A DNA stretch of 64,000 nucleotides from Arctopsyche grandis (Eukaryota > Arthropoda > Insecta > Trichoptera > Hydropsychidae), in assembly GCF_051622035.1 (NCBI RefSeq), contig NC_135357.1, positions 32,964,191 through 33,028,190 on the forward strand, in the 5' to 3' direction. Below, one piece after another: positions 36,703-49,200 of this stretch. Both the position numbers and the translations under genes were made by a program. The stretch's first letter is position 1. Each line of letters begins with the position of its first letter. The notes beneath the pieces were generated by a model that saw only the letters and a list, made by a program, of their open reading frames with translations, was not told the origin of the DNA and did not search any database.

Positions 36703-37187
36703 AAAATTGTCATTATATAAATACTGTTAAAATTTTAACATTTTGGCTGCATGCGTGCCATGGTGTTTCTGGTGCCCCCTTCTCATGAAATTTCTTCTCA
36801 TTGCAGTTTATTTAAATAATTTTAAGAGAAATTATAATTAAAAATTAAATACACAGATCTATTAGTTTGCTTACTTGTTTTATTTATTTTAAATGTTATA
36901 ATTTTTATTTATTGGATGAAATTGAGATAATTTTGGCAAACATACTTCATCATCCTAAGCCAGGGGTCGGCAAACCAAATATTCATTCTTTCAATACAAA
37001 CATTTTCATTGAACATCTGAATTATTGTTTTATTACAAATCGGCTATTCAGTACATAAGTAAGTATATGCAATGAAAACATACATATGTATGTATGTACT
37101 TAAATGTTTCTTAAATCTGTCCGCAACGCGATAGATTTACAAAATGTGAACGAAACACACAGCTTATATGTAAATAAACATTCTTAA
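36703..37187 (+). repeat. Shared 3' flank (E copy), ending at occupied TTAA
   Basis: It matches the D flank, including the empty Tc1 site near 37075. The last four bases (37184-37187) are the TTAA duplicated by the piggyBac-like insertion. Confidence 0.85.
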
Positions 37188-37910
37188 CCTTTCCCTTACG
37201 GTGCTAAGAAATTATCCCCTTGCAGCGGTGATGTCGAATTCGTCGTTCTAGAAATTCGTGATTTTAAAGTCGGATAAATATGAATGTTTAACCATTTTTC
37301 CTTCTATTTATGACTATAGTAATAGTCCGTATCAATATTGGTAATTTACTGCTAAAAACCATGAAAACGAAGACGCGCGCACAACGCCTCTAGAACAGCG
37401 CGTATTCCGCCTCCGACTGATGACTACAGGTAGGATAGTCACAGTGCTATCCACTGTTCCATTGTTGTAAATCCTATGTAAAAAAGGTTTGTCAAACCTT
37501 AAACAATGCATTTACAACCTTTGAACAATACGCGGCACCTTCTGGGTCCGGTGACTACTCATGACGCACTCTGACCCCCCCACTCCGACGACTCACGCCA
37601 TAAAAAAATACAATGTTCCAAAGCCTCTGCGCAAAAGTATATTTAATTTTTTTCATAAAATATGTACATATGTACTTTTAAAGTATTTATTTTTACAATA
37701 ATAATTTTAAAACACAAATACATAAATTGAATTGAAAAAAATTTGAGAAGTAAACGTAAATAAAAAAATTCGGGTGTGACCAACCCATGAATTTATCTAT
37801 GTATTTGAGGAATATAAGAAGGTTACAAAACAAAATTCGATATTGAACTAATAACTATGATAGCGATACAAATTGAGCGCAAATATATGGAAACTTGCAC
37901 AAGACAAAAG

Positions 37911-38530
37911 TTCTACTTCCGGTTGTCGGATTTTGTTTTTTTTTTATTTAAAATCAGTATAATTATTATACACATTAAATATCAAGAGGATAAAAATAAT
38001 GTAAAAGGTCAAAATAAAACAATGAAATATCGTTTTAAAAAAAAATACTACTTCCGGTTTACGAATTCTGACCAAAACGTTACCAAATCTAAGTTAGTAC
38101 ATAGAGAATACAAATATAATTTTTCACCTTAATACGTTCGGGGGTGTGGACGGTATCCAGGCGACAACATTTTTGACTTTTCTAAGAGGAGAAAATCCCA
38201 CTTCCGGTTCATTAAATTTGGTGATTTTATTTTTTATTTTTACTTAAAATCATTATCTTTATTATACACAATAAATATTAAGACGCTTAAAATAATTTAA
38301 AAGGTCAAAATAAAATAATGAAATATTGTTTTAAAAAAAAATACTACTTCCGGTTTACGAATTCTGACAAAAACGTTACCAAATCTAAGTTAGTACATAA
38401 AAAATACAAACATAAATTTTCAGCTTAATACGTTCAGGGGTGTGGACAGTATCCAGGCGACAACATTTTTGACCTTCCTCCCGGAAGCTTCCGGAAGGGA
38501 AAAAACCCACTTCCGGTTTATTAAATTTAG
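37911..38530. repeat. Tandem repeat, about 300-bp period, rich in ACTTCCGG
   Basis: Two and a bit units, starting near 37911, 38197 and 38504, each open with (C)ACTTCCGGTT and contain AATGAAATATYGTTTTAAAA and GGTGTGGACRGTATCCAGGC. ACTTCCGG continues to recur to about 38935. Non-coding part of the piggyBac-like element. Confidence 0.7.
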
Positions 38531-40046
38531 TGATTTTTTTTATTTTAATCACATTGATACAAAAATTATACTTGAATTTTTTCGTGAAGACCACACATGT
38601 TTAAGGGGTCGAAAAAAATAATGGAAGAAAAATCAAACAAGAGTAAACTGCAAATTTTATACATAACTTGGTATTAAGCTTAAACTGATCGATATGAAAT
38701 TTCAGTTCGATAAATCAAAAGGCTTTTGAGAAAAACATAAAAAACCTCGATTCTCTAGAGTAAAAGTACTACTTCCGGTTCAGATAAAAATATTTAAAAA
38801 ATATAAAATTATAAAAATTATTATTTCTTGTATATTTAAAAAAAATTCAGTTCGATTCAGTTAGTAGTTTGGGAGAAAATAGAATTCAAAAACTTAAAAA
38901 AAGAGGACACCTATAAGCGGAGGTACCATTTCCGGTCAACTTAAAAATTTGAAAAAAGTTTACGTTGTGTCGATAAGAATTTCAGTAACCGATACTAAGT
39001 TTCGGTGTTGTTTCAGTAACCGATACTTGTTTGCGACTAGCGGTGTTGAAAAAATCCCCAAAGTACACAGACACACACATTTTTTCTAGATCATGAAAAC
39101 GTGATCAGTAATCGATTCTGAGTTCGAATCCGTCAAAATCTCGAGTTCGAATTTTCGAAGTTAAAACGTTGGACTAAAATCGTCGTTGGTTTGGTCCGTA
39201 CGCAGCATAATACAAGTAGACAATTACACAATTCACATGCATGATAAAAATATAAATTTTATGTAAATGTAAGTAAAAAACATGAAAAATGTACGAAAAC
39301 CGAATAAAAATAAAATTAAACATTTGTGTCCATTACATAACAATCAGAGCATGAAATATTTTTTTGTTCAATTCTGTGCGTTATACATACAGGTTTTTGA
39401 CAGATATGGCACAATAGCCGAGTTCTTTTTTACTTTATCTATGTTTTTATCATTGGATAAGGGCAGAATCTGCAGTTTCTCGTTTGCACTCTAGAAATGG
39501 TAGATGTACTCTCCGATACGCCCTCTTGCGGAATGTGCTTCTAGTGATTGTCGATTATACTGCGATATAACCATATCAATAGCATCCTGTTGTTGTTTAT
39601 GGAGTTTTACTGTACTTTTTTTTCTCCTTACAATATTGGGCATAGATAATTCCAAACTGAGTTCTCTAATAAATAAGTTTCGTCGACTTCTGTTATTCGC
39701 CTTCCATTCTGGATATTTCTGCGTCCATAGCAAATATGCATTTAGCGCAGCTATGTATATCCAGCATCTCCATAAATACTCTAAAAGGCCATCTTCTTGT
39801 TGACCAGGGACGTCATTTCAGATTTTTCTAAGGTGTGGCAGACCAAAAATGGTTAAACTTAAATTTTTTTCAAACAAAATGTTTTTATGCCGAAATAAAA
39901 GTGGAAAATATACTTTTTATATACCTTATTGCGTTATAAAATATGAAAAAAAAAGATGCTTATTAATAGAAAAAAAATATATTCCAAAGAGAAATCGGAA
40001 AAAGCACAATACAAAAAAAAATACATTATTTATAAAATCGGAAAAC

Positions 40047-41640
40047 AGTCTGAAACATATAATACACATATATTTTTATAATATGTACATTGAACAGGAA
40101 GTTAACATTGATATAAATAGCAAACCATATTGATGTAAACATATAATACAAATAAAAAGCAAAAATAGAAATTCAAAAACAAAATATATATTGTAGTTAA
40201 AAATAAAAATAGAAATTAAAGTTATCAGAGTTAATGTATGTAGGTGGAAAATTTTTTTTTTTAATTTTAGTTTTTTGCTAAAATCTATTATAAACTCGGA
40301 ATAAAAAAACAATCAGAAACATATTTAAAATTCATTATAAATCACTATAATAATAAACAAATACAAGTTCATTAAATTCTTATTAATCACTACAATAATA
40401 AACAAATATTCAACATTATACAAAACTAAATAAAATACGACTATTTAACTAAAGGATAACGTCTTTGTTTTATACTAGCGAACTTATCAATTACTTTATC
40501 AATATCGATATTTTTGGTATCCTCTTGTTGACACCCAATAACCAGTAAAGGTCTGTTCATACCTAGTCGGCACATACCGACTTCAGCAGGTATCCGGCCG
40601 TACGAAAAGTATTCTTTGGTAAGTAAAATTCATTTTAAATCACTGTAGGCGGGGTAGGAAGTGTTGACCGTATCCGTTTTAAGTTGTTTTATTGTTTGCC
40701 TAAATATTGTACAAGTGTATTAGAATATTTGAGGAAGTTTTCTCGAAGCGGCTATTGGCTGTTGACTTGGTGTCGTGATGGCTGCTGGATCTGCAATGTG
40801 TCGTTGCTCTGGATCCGGCTGAGTTGCAAGCGTTCTTACATTGTAGGTTAGTGAAGTGGTAGCTGGTCAGATGCTGGATGTCGACTGCTGTCGTGGTGGC
40901 TGCTGCCTGTTGACTCAAGTTGTCTGGGTTGGATCTCCTTTTATATTGTTTTTGGGGGTCCACGTGACTTTACTGGCGATTGATTCTGAGAACCGCAGGT
41001 GGTGTTTACGTGTGCAAGTTATGCGAGGAATGTGGTTTCGTTGTTTGGGGTGGAATATTCTCGAATATGTGGCGTCGTTCCACTCGATTTAGTTTTTATC
41101 GTCCTTCGTTCCAGTGAGTCTGGATGTTTGTTCAATGGGTTACAATGTAGTTGTTATTTGTGCACTTTAATGGATGCAGGTGTTCTTCGACTTCGCGTCG
41201 TTCTGCTTGATTTGTTGGGGTGGAATTTTCTCGACTCAAGATGACGTCAATGGTTGAGCGTGAGTAATGTATTCTCCGTCGCAATAGATGTTTCGATTGC
41301 GGTGACGAGATTCCTACATCACTATAATAATAAACAAATACAAGTTCATTAAATTCTTATTAATCAATACAATAATAAACAAATATTCAACAATATACAA
41401 AACTAAATAAAATACGACAATTTAACTAAAGGATAACGTCTTTGTTTTATGCTAGCGATCTTATCAATTACTTTATCACTATCGATATTTTTGGTATCCT
41501 CTTGTTGACACCCAATAACCAGTAAATCGCTCAGACGCTCATCACCACACCTATTTCTTAGGTATGTTTTCACCCTCTTCATGCAACTAAAAAATCGTTC
41601 ATTTTCTACTGATGTCAGTAGAAAATGTCAAAACGAGATC
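40047..41640 (-). mobile_element. hAT-related segments inside the piggyBac element
   Basis: 40047-40620 repeats 25644-27560 without its two inserts, and 41325-41530 repeats part of it again. On minus at 41640-41445 the reading is ERFFSCMKRVKTYLRNRCGD then RLSDLLVIGCQQED, the hAT dimerisation tail. The transposase core is not recognised. Confidence 0.65.
40644..41318. mobile_element. Solo LTR with TCAC target duplication
   Basis: It begins TGTAGGCGGGG and ends GATTCCTACA. TCAC flanks both sides (40640-40643, 41319-41322), and the unoccupied site is at about 26414. GC-richer than its neighbours, no coding sequence, orientation unclear. Fossil. Confidence 0.8.
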
Positions 41641-43924
41641 AATTATTCTTAATATGTCACTAAAACCATGAGGTACGCAGTTTATGTATGCCCTTAGGTC
41701 ATCAATTGAAGTAAATTTTTTTTTTTATGTTTCAATCAGCGATTTCAGGGTGGAGAATTGCATGGGTATAATTATGGAATCAATGCCACACATAGGATAT
41801 AATCTTAAAAGTTTATGAACTGCGTCCAAGCATAAAAAATTTGGTGATTTAGGTTTGAGGGCCGACAAACACTTTAGAACATTGCAATTAACAGCAAATC
41901 GAGCTATAGATATTTAATATAAAATTAATATTAATAGTACTCTTGATAAACGATATTATACAGGTAATTAGTTTTCAATAATGTTTTTTTACATAACAAT
42001 GACGATCATTATTTTTTAGTTAAAATAAAGTTTACTTACCGAAAATAAAATTAGCTGTGATTTTATGGGGAACAAATTGATCAGTACAATTTGCTCGAGC
42101 GTTTTCTCTTCAGGTCTGTATCATTCACGCCACAAAACGAACTGATACGAATACTGTTCACGAACTTGCAAATTGAAAGAAATTTAAGAAAAAAAATGCA
42201 CGTGCAGATTAAGAGTAGGAATACCATCGTTGACTTTCACTACAAGTAAATCTTCTTGCAGTTGTATTTTTCGTTCCGCTAATTCTACGAAGGGAAGCAA
42301 TAAACAAACGACCATTTCAGTTGTAAATAAAAAAATGAGGTGGACCTTTCTAACAATTCGCTCCACAGATCGAACAATTTCTAAGAATTTTACCCAAAGG
42401 ATACCATTTAACAAAACAAAATATAACCTTTTTTTATATAGCTTTTGTGCAGCGATTCTATGACTGGCCTAGTTTATGCTACTCAAAAGTAACATATCAT
42501 AACAATCATATTATTTCATTATTCTTTAAATTCTTATTGTTTTCTAAATTCACACTGTTCCAAAACTAAGGCATGGCAGCTGCCATGGCATGCCCTCCCC
42601 CCCAAATGACGTCACTGTTGTTGACCTTGCACAAGAATACTCACTTGTCATTTTATCCCCGGTATCTACTGCGCCTTTTGTTTTATTATAAAACATTATT
42701 ATTTCCGGCTTCTTTTCTTCATGACTACTCACTTCACTGTCATGAAATTGAGTAGACAATAGCAAAACTGCTTTATTTATTTGTTGGCACATCAGCTAAT
42801 GGCACCGAAGTAAAAAAGTTGTCCGTTGTTACACCTCTATTGGTACCATATTGCGGTTGAACTAAATCCATCACTACACGATTCCCTTGATGTATTTCTC
42901 GACAATTATTTACCATACCTGTACAAACCTGTATATTCAATACATATGCTGTTGCAGAGTCAGACGATACCCACATTTTTATCCCATATCTACCGAGTTT
43001 CGACTTTATATACACGCGGAATGGGCAATTGCCTCTATAGGTAGCCAAACGTTCATCCACAGAAATGTTGGAACTTGGAGAATAATTACGTTTACATTCA
43101 ACTACAAATTAATTAAAAATTGTCCTGATAGGTTCTTATTTATTAGACGACGCGTTTATTCTTTCTTGTCTGGTTTCTTTGTCGTCAAAATGAATTTGTC
43201 TGAATATTACCTATCCCGAGACATAGATGCCGTGAAAAATGGCTGGAAAAGGCGCTGTCACTAGTTCACAAATCATTTCTTGTTCTATTTCTGCCAGACG
43301 CGAGCATTATTCCAATGAATGCAAATATTTATTCTGCCAATATCGGCTCGATCATATTCGTGGATGTACAATCTAACTGACGATTCGTTTGTTCACATAT
43401 TTCTTTCACCAAATTTGAATTTATAAACAAAGAGAACATTTCTCTAATAGTATTTGCAGTAGTGCTACCATTTATAAGTCCTGAATTTTCGGTGACAATA
43501 TTACACTCTCTACGTCTTGACGATGATTCCATTGAAATCCATGATTCGATGTATACACTTCTTCTTCGTTTTCATTTTACTGGCATCTAATCCTTAATCT
43601 GTATCTTCCGAATGTTAAATAAAATCTTGCGTGTCAGTTAAATTATCATTTATTTCAAAATCGAGATTGCTATCATATTCCTCTCCGTTCATCAAATTTC
43701 TTTCAGCCATTTTTTTTATAAAATTAGAAGTCTTTGAAAATATAAATATAATATACAATATAGCATAGCAACATGAAAAAAATAACATGTAATAATTATT
43801 ACCGTAAATAATAATCACGTATTACAAATGAATTTATGATCCATGCTGTTCACGAAATAAAGAAATTCTCAATAAACTCGCGCGCACCGAGTACAGAGCG
43901 CGAGATGACAACAGCGACGAAATA

Positions 43925-44297
43925 ACACACTTTGCATTTTACGCATTATGCCCGATTCTTCGATAAAATATTTTTTTCTGTTGCGTCAGATAAATATATG
44001 GGGGATGAACGAATGAGACGACTGGCATGTTAATGCACGTGTTTATTATATGACAGCTAAAGGCAGAGTGAGTAGCGGCTCTCCGAACCCAGCCGAGTTG
44101 GTTCCCACTTGCAGGAAGGCAACCAAACTCGACCATGTCGTATAAGCGAGCCGCCACAAATGCATATATATTATAATAATTCTATCTAATACATTAATGT
44201 ATTGCTGGGAATACAACTCTGTATTTAGTATATTTACAGAGATATTCACATAATTAGAGCAAATGTCAACTATGTTTCTATCATCGGTAAGGGAAGG
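43925..44297. other. Right terminal part of the piggyBac-like element
   Basis: Non-coding. A GC-richer patch at 44060-44160 has inverted matches (GCGGCTC / GAGCCGC) and could be a stem-loop near the transposon end. Ends GGTAAGGGAAGG next to TTAA. Confidence 0.5.
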
Positions 44298-44301
44298 TTA
44301 A

Positions 44302-44936
44302 AATAATAATAAAATCAGTTTAAAATAATTATTTTATATTTTTATTATAAAATATTATACACATATAAAAAAATTATATTAATATATATAATTTTTTTTT
44401 ATATATATGATCTCATACATATTTCACAACAATAGCCAAGTCTTACGATGGCATAATCATCGCTTTTGTACAAACATGCAGAATGAATCTCTGGCATCGG
44501 CCCATTTGACTATTCCAGAAGAAAGAATTCATCGCTCCGAAGCTGAGAAACGAGCTTCTTTGTACATATAATTACTATTGTAACAAGTGAACATAAATAA
44601 AGGATCCTCTTAGTGTTAGTACACACTCGGTGTTTTCATAGATCTACCCGCGGTACATTTACCGCCGCGGTGAATTAAGATTAAGCTGTGACGTTTAGCC
44701 TTTGCGTTCATTTCACTTTGACATTCAATCTGTCAAAGTGAAATGAACGCAAAGGCTATTGCCAAGCTTCTCCGATGCGAGCGTCAGATGAGCTGACTCA
44801 GATGAGATACCCGCGAACTCCTCGCGAAGACCACAACCAACGGCCACGGCCACGAGGGCTTTTGGCTCGAACATATGTCTAGTCGATAATCATAAAAATT
44901 TCGTAAATAAAAAGTATTTGCAAATAATTTTTTTGT
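44302..44936 (+). repeat. Shared upstream spacer of F unit
   Basis: AT tract, GATCTCATACATATTTCACA, CTTACGATGGCATAATC (empty solo-LTR site at about 44452), GGATCCTCTTAGTGTTAG, CCGCGGTGAATTAAG and GGCTCGAACATATG blocks in the same order as the E and G units. Confidence 0.8.
44696..44757. repeat. Local inverted duplication in the F unit only
   Basis: AGCCTTTGCGTTCATTTCAC and its exact inverse form arms of about 27 bp around a short loop. Other units have only the right arm (GTCAAAGTGAAATGAACGC). Confidence 0.85.
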
Positions 44937-45122
44937 GTGACCAATTTTTAATTTTTGGGTGTGACCGGTTTTCTCGTGACCGATTTTAGGTGTGACCAGT
45001 TTTCTCGTGACCAGTTTTAGCGTGTGACCAGTTTCCTCGTGACCAGTTTTAGTATGTGAACAGTTTTAGTGTGACGGGTGATAACGTGTGACCGGTTCAC
45101 ATTTGACCAGTAGTCCGTTTAC
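44937..45122 (+). repeat. GTGACC array upstream of gene F
   Basis: About six to seven GTGACCAGTTTT-type units ending in CACATTTGACCAGTAGTCCG, matching the E copy with one unit fewer. Confidence 0.85.
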
Positions 45123-45134
45123 CCATTTTTCTGG

Positions 45135-45142
45135 TATAAATA
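45135..45142 (+). promoter_or_regulatory. TATA box, gene F
   Basis: TATAAATA, 84 bp before the ATG, as in genes C and E. Confidence 0.6.
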
Positions 45143-45218
45143 GTACCAAATTTAGACCAAAAAAATTTGCAAGGCGTAGGCGAGTCGTTGCTGTCAGAGT
45201 TGATGGAGTGCAGAGACG

Positions 45219-46828
45219 ATGGAGTGCAGGCTTTGTCTTGGACCAGCTCCGGCCGAATCTTCCGTCTCCATCTTCAGCTCCACACCAGATCCTCATCCAG
45301 AGCGTCTGGAGCAACGCATTCGGACCTGCTGTCAAATTCAGGTCGGTGCTGCTTATAGGTTATAATATTCAGGTTATAATTATTGTGGTTAACTCTTCTC
45401 ACCGCTCGATCCTACTTTTTTCATCTGCAGGTTAAAAGAAGCGATGGGTTTCCAGACGCGGTGTGTCTTTCGTGTAAAACCAATCTGGAATTATTGATCA
45501 GCTTTCGAAAGGCTTGTTTTCGAAGCAACGAAAAGTCTCAACTGAGGTTAGATGATTGCTTGAAGATCAAGACTGAAGAAGTTTTATTGGAAGATGTAAT
45601 ATGGGACGGTGAGCCTTCACTACCAACAATTCACCGAAAGAATAGTGAAATTTGTTTAAAGCCATTTCCCAATAAATCCGAACTTGTGTTAAACAAAAGA
45701 TCACATACAGGAGAAAACCTGTTCAAATGTGATATTTGTTTAAAATCATTTCTTCGAAAAAGTACACTTGTCAAACATTTAAGAACTCACACGGGGGATA
45801 AGCCTTACAAGTGTGAAATATGTTTAAAATCATTTTCTAATAAATATACCCTCAAGCAACATATAACATTGCATACTAGGATAAGACCACACAAATGTGA
45901 CATTTGTTTAAAATCATTTCTTCGAAAAGGTACACTTGTCAAACATTTAAAAACTCACACGGGTGAAAAGCCGTACAAGTGTGAAATTTGTTTAAAATCA
46001 TTTACTGATAAATATACCCTCAAGCAACATATAACATTGCATACTGGGATAAAACCACACAAATGTGGCATTTGTTTAAAATCATTTTCTCAAAAATCTA
46101 ACCTCAAGCAACATAAAAAATTTCATGCTGGGATAAAACTAAACAAATGTGAAATTTGTCTAAAATCATTTACTGAAAAATCTAGTCTCAACAGACATAA
46201 AAAATTGCATGCTGGGATAAAACCACACCAATGTGACATTTGTTTAAAATCATATGTTCGTAAAAATGATCTTGTGTTACATTTGATATCTCACACGGGG
46301 GAAAAGCTTTACATGTGTGAAATTTGTCTAAAATCATTTTCTTATAAATCTAACCTCAACAAACATAAAAAATTGCATGCTGAGATAAAACCACACAAAT
46401 GTGACATTTGTTTAAAATCATATGTTAGTAAAAATGATCTTGTGTTACATTTGAGTTCTCACACGGGGGAAAAGCCTTACAAGTGTGAAATTTGTCTAAA
46501 ATCATTTTCTTATAAATCTAACCTCAACAAACATAAAAAATTGCATGCTGAGATAAAACCACATAAATGTGACATTTGTTTAAAATCATATGTTAGTAAA
46601 TATGATCTTGTGTTACATTTGAGATCTCACACGGGGGAAAAGCCTTACAAGTGTGAAATTTGTTTAAAATCATTTTCTTATAAATCTACCCTCAAGCAAC
46701 ATATAAAATTGCATGCTGGGATAAAACCACACAAATGTGACATTTGTTTAAAATCATTTTATCTAAAATGTCATCTCGAGACACATAAAAAATTGCATGC
46801 TGGGATAAATATAAAAAAGGATGTTTGA
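45219..46828 (+). CDS. ZAD-C2H2 zinc-finger protein, gene F (13 fingers)
   Basis: A two-exon gene of 506 residues: exon 1 45219-45341, exon 2 45431-46828. It has D-type RSDG and EDVIWDGEP but C/E/G-type RSNEKSQ between them, a clear mosaic. Thirteen intact fingers follow the degenerate unit. Fingers 7-12 are three copies of a VxKxDLVLH plus SYKSxL pair, a local 168-bp expansion. The C-terminus diverges (NIKKDV instead of NRKKGGL). A truncated Tc1 end lies in its 3' flank at the same site as in C. Probable nuclear DNA-binding protein. Confidence 0.93.
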
Positions 46829-47241
46829 TAAAAATATTGATTATATAAATATAGTGTTAAAAATTTTACATTTTGGCTGCATGCGTGCCATGGTGTTTCT
46901 GGTGCCCCCATCTCATGAAATTTCTTCTCATTGCAGTTTACTTAAATATTTTTCAGATAAATTATAATTGAAAATTAAATACACAGATCTATTAGTTTGC
47001 TTACTTGTTTTATTTATTTTAAATGTTATAATTTTTATTTATTGGATGAAATTGAGATAATTTTGGCAAACATTCTTCATCATCCTAAGCCAGGGGTCGG
47101 CAAACCAAATATTCAATACCCTGTAATTCATTTCATTGCATTCTTTCAATACAAACATTTTCATTGAACATCTGAATTATTGTTTTATTACAAATCGGCT
47201 ATTCAGTACATAAGTAGGTATGTATATGAAATGAAAACATA
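46829..47241 (+). repeat. Shared 3' flank (F copy)
   Basis: It matches the other flanks, plus a private 30-bp or so insertion near 47117 (ACCCTGTAATTCATTTCATT), up to the TA at 47240-47241 where a Tc1 end begins. Confidence 0.8.
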
Positions 47242-47595
47242 CCCAGCGCAAAGCGAAGCTCATCAGTTGCATCACATGCAAATAACGATATATTTTAAGA
47301 CTAGGAAAGGAATTTAAAATAACAGTTTTCGTATTACTTTCTACAACTCCTCTTCATCAATATGCAGCAAAAAAAAGCGATTTCGTCAATAGATAACATT
47401 ATGAGGGGAATCATTGTAAATTTGGAGTAAAAATGAACATTTTTTTTTATACCTGGAGTAGATTTCATAAATCAAAAAATCGATAAAACGGATTTTTTTT
47501 TCTTCAAGCTTTTCAACATATCAAGGGGACTTCAAATAATAGTAGGGAATACAAATAAAAATGTTTTTTTTATTTTAATATTTAACGGGACCCCC
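47242..47595. mobile_element. Tc1-like left end, truncated
   Basis: It matches 18850-19198 from CCCAGCGCAAAGCGAAGC to GGGACCCCC, then joins TTAA and the AT tract of the G unit. It is the same insertion as in the C unit with the rest deleted. Confidence 0.85.
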
Positions 47596-47685
47596 TTAAA
47601 ATAATAATAAAATCAGTTTAAAATAATTATTTTATATTTTTATTATATAATATTATACCCATATATAAAAAAATATATATTTATA

Positions 47686-47733
<48 letters not shown>

Positions 47734-48250
47734 TAATTTTTTTTTATATATATGATCTCATACATATTTCACAACAATAGCCAAGGCTTACGATGGCATA
47801 ATCATCGCTTTTGTACAAACATGCAGAATGAATCATCGTCCCATTTGACTATTCCAGAAGAAAGAATTCATCGCTCCGAAGCTGAGAAACGAGCTTCTTT
47901 GTACATATAATTACTATTGTAACAAGTGAACATAAATAAAGGATCCTCTTAGTGTTAGTACACAATCGGTGTTTTCATAGACCTTCCCGCGGTACATTTA
48001 GCGCCGCGGTGAATTAAGATTAAACTGTGATTTGACATTCGATCTGTCAAAGTGAAATGAACGCAAAAGCTATTGCCAAGCTTCTCCGATGCGAGCGTCA
48101 GATGAGCTGACTCAGATGAGATGCCCGCGAACTCCTCGCGAAGACCACAACCAACGGCCACGGCCACGACGGCTTTTGGCTCGAACATATGTCTAGTCGA
48201 TAATCATAAAAATTTCGTAAATAAAAAGTATTTGCAAATAATTTTTTTGT
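47596..48250 (+). repeat. Shared upstream spacer of G unit
   Basis: AT tract with a TA-rich block at 47690-47727, then the same LTR-like, CCGCGGTGAATTAAG and GGCTCGAACATATG blocks as E and F. The solo-LTR site of D is empty here near 47798. Confidence 0.8.
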
Positions 48251-48252
48251 GT

Positions 48253-48356
48253 GACCAATTTTTAATTTTTGGGTGTGACCGGTTTTCTCGTGACCGATTT
48301 TAACGTGTGACCAGTTTTCTCGTGACCAGTTTTAGCGTGTGACCAGTTTTAGCATG
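48253..48356 (+). repeat. GTGACC array of G unit, left half
   Basis: Several GTGACC units ending in TTAGCATG, where a hAT element has inserted. The array resumes at 50869. Confidence 0.85.
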
Positions 48357-48455
48357 CATGGGCGCCCGCAGGGGGGGGGGGGGCAAAGGGAGGCACTTGC
48401 CCCCCCCGGATTGATTGAAAATAGTCAAATATTTATGTAGTTGTATGAGCTACAT

Positions 48456-48659
48456 GGTAATTGGACTATTCGTCACATTGGGGTGGTCACAAAGACAATT
48501 TTTGCCATGAAAATCGCGAATACACAACATTTGGTACTCAAGTTCTCGTTACTATGATAGTTATCGTTAGTATGATGGACTTTTCGGCTGCCAGATGTTC
48601 CGTTATAGAGATTTTAGTGACTTTGTGACGAGTAATTTGTGACCAGTAATCACCGAACC
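48456..48659. mobile_element. MULE-like MITE nested in the hAT element
   Basis: Starts GGTAATTGGACTATTCGTC, ends CACCGAACC. GAGCTACAT flanks both sides (48447-48455, 48660-48668), a perfect 9-bp duplication. 204 bp, like the copy at 33058. Confidence 0.9.
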
Positions 48660-48759
48660 GAGCTACATACATACATCTTCCAGAAGTCCGACTGCAAGTT
48701 CAAAACCGGCTCAGTGTAGTAAAACTTCACCGAGGTGATTCCGATAACTATTTCAGGTA

Positions 48760-49200
48760 TATTTTTGAGAAAACAGTACAACTCGCACAGAAAGTGGATA
48801 TTGAACTGATTATTCCAAGACAGAGTGGAAGATAAAAGCATCGAGGAAATCCGGGAACCATAAGTGTGTGAAGAGTACTTCAGACAAACAGTTTACATTC
48901 CATACTTAGATTCTCTAATTAACTCAATGGAGAGTCGATTTTGTGAAGCCAACAGTGCACTATTTAACTTAGCGTTGCTATATCCTACGAAATTGTGCAA
49001 ACTGAATCGTCAACAGTTTAAGGATATAATGTCTACTATTAATCAGGTATACCACATTAATAATTTTGAAACTGAAGCCTTGAGTTGGTTTGATTTTTGG
49101 AAAACGCGAGAATACAAAAGTAGCCAAGATTTCATCGACTTGTTACCTTTTACAAAGTTTTATCCGAGTGTCAAGTGGTATAGCTCTATTAGCTACAGAA
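48760..49200 (+). pseudogene. hAT transposase remnant (52-kDa-repressor/ZMYM type)
   Basis: It reads VDIELIIPRQSGR, then EEYFRQTVYIPYLDSLINSM and FCEANSALFNLALLYPTKLC, the middle of hAT transposases related to the 52-kDa repressor of PKR inhibitor. It has stops and no C-terminal dimerisation domain. A copy of the same segment is at about 21880-22140. Confidence 0.75.

Larger units (their letters stand above)
39491..43818 (-). pseudogene. piggyBac transposase, decayed and split
   Basis: Reading on minus, the N-terminal acidic part lies near 43818-43615 (NGEEYDSNLDFEIND). The catalytic core includes DERLATYRGNCPFRVYIKSK and NQGNRVVMDLVQ-like and TTDNFFTS segments near 43060-42780, with PEIIMFYNKTKGAVDTGDK near 42720. 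It breaks off near 42610 and resumes at about 39810 (EYLWRCWIYIAALNAYLLW) to 39491 (NRSRRNLFIREL). Several frame changes make it non-functional. Confidence 0.82.
37188..44297 (-). mobile_element. piggyBac-like element, 7.1 kb, TTAA on both sides
   Basis: Left end CCTTTCCCTTACGGTGCTAA, right end (inverted) CCTTCCCTTACCGATGATAG. TTAA lies at 37184-37187 and 44298-44301. The unit at 20508-20511 shows the unoccupied TTAA joining the same two flanks. A decayed transposase on minus lies in two parts, about 43820-42550 and 39810-39491, with about 2.7 kb of other elements between. The element has grown by later insertions and now separates the E and F units. Confidence 0.85.
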
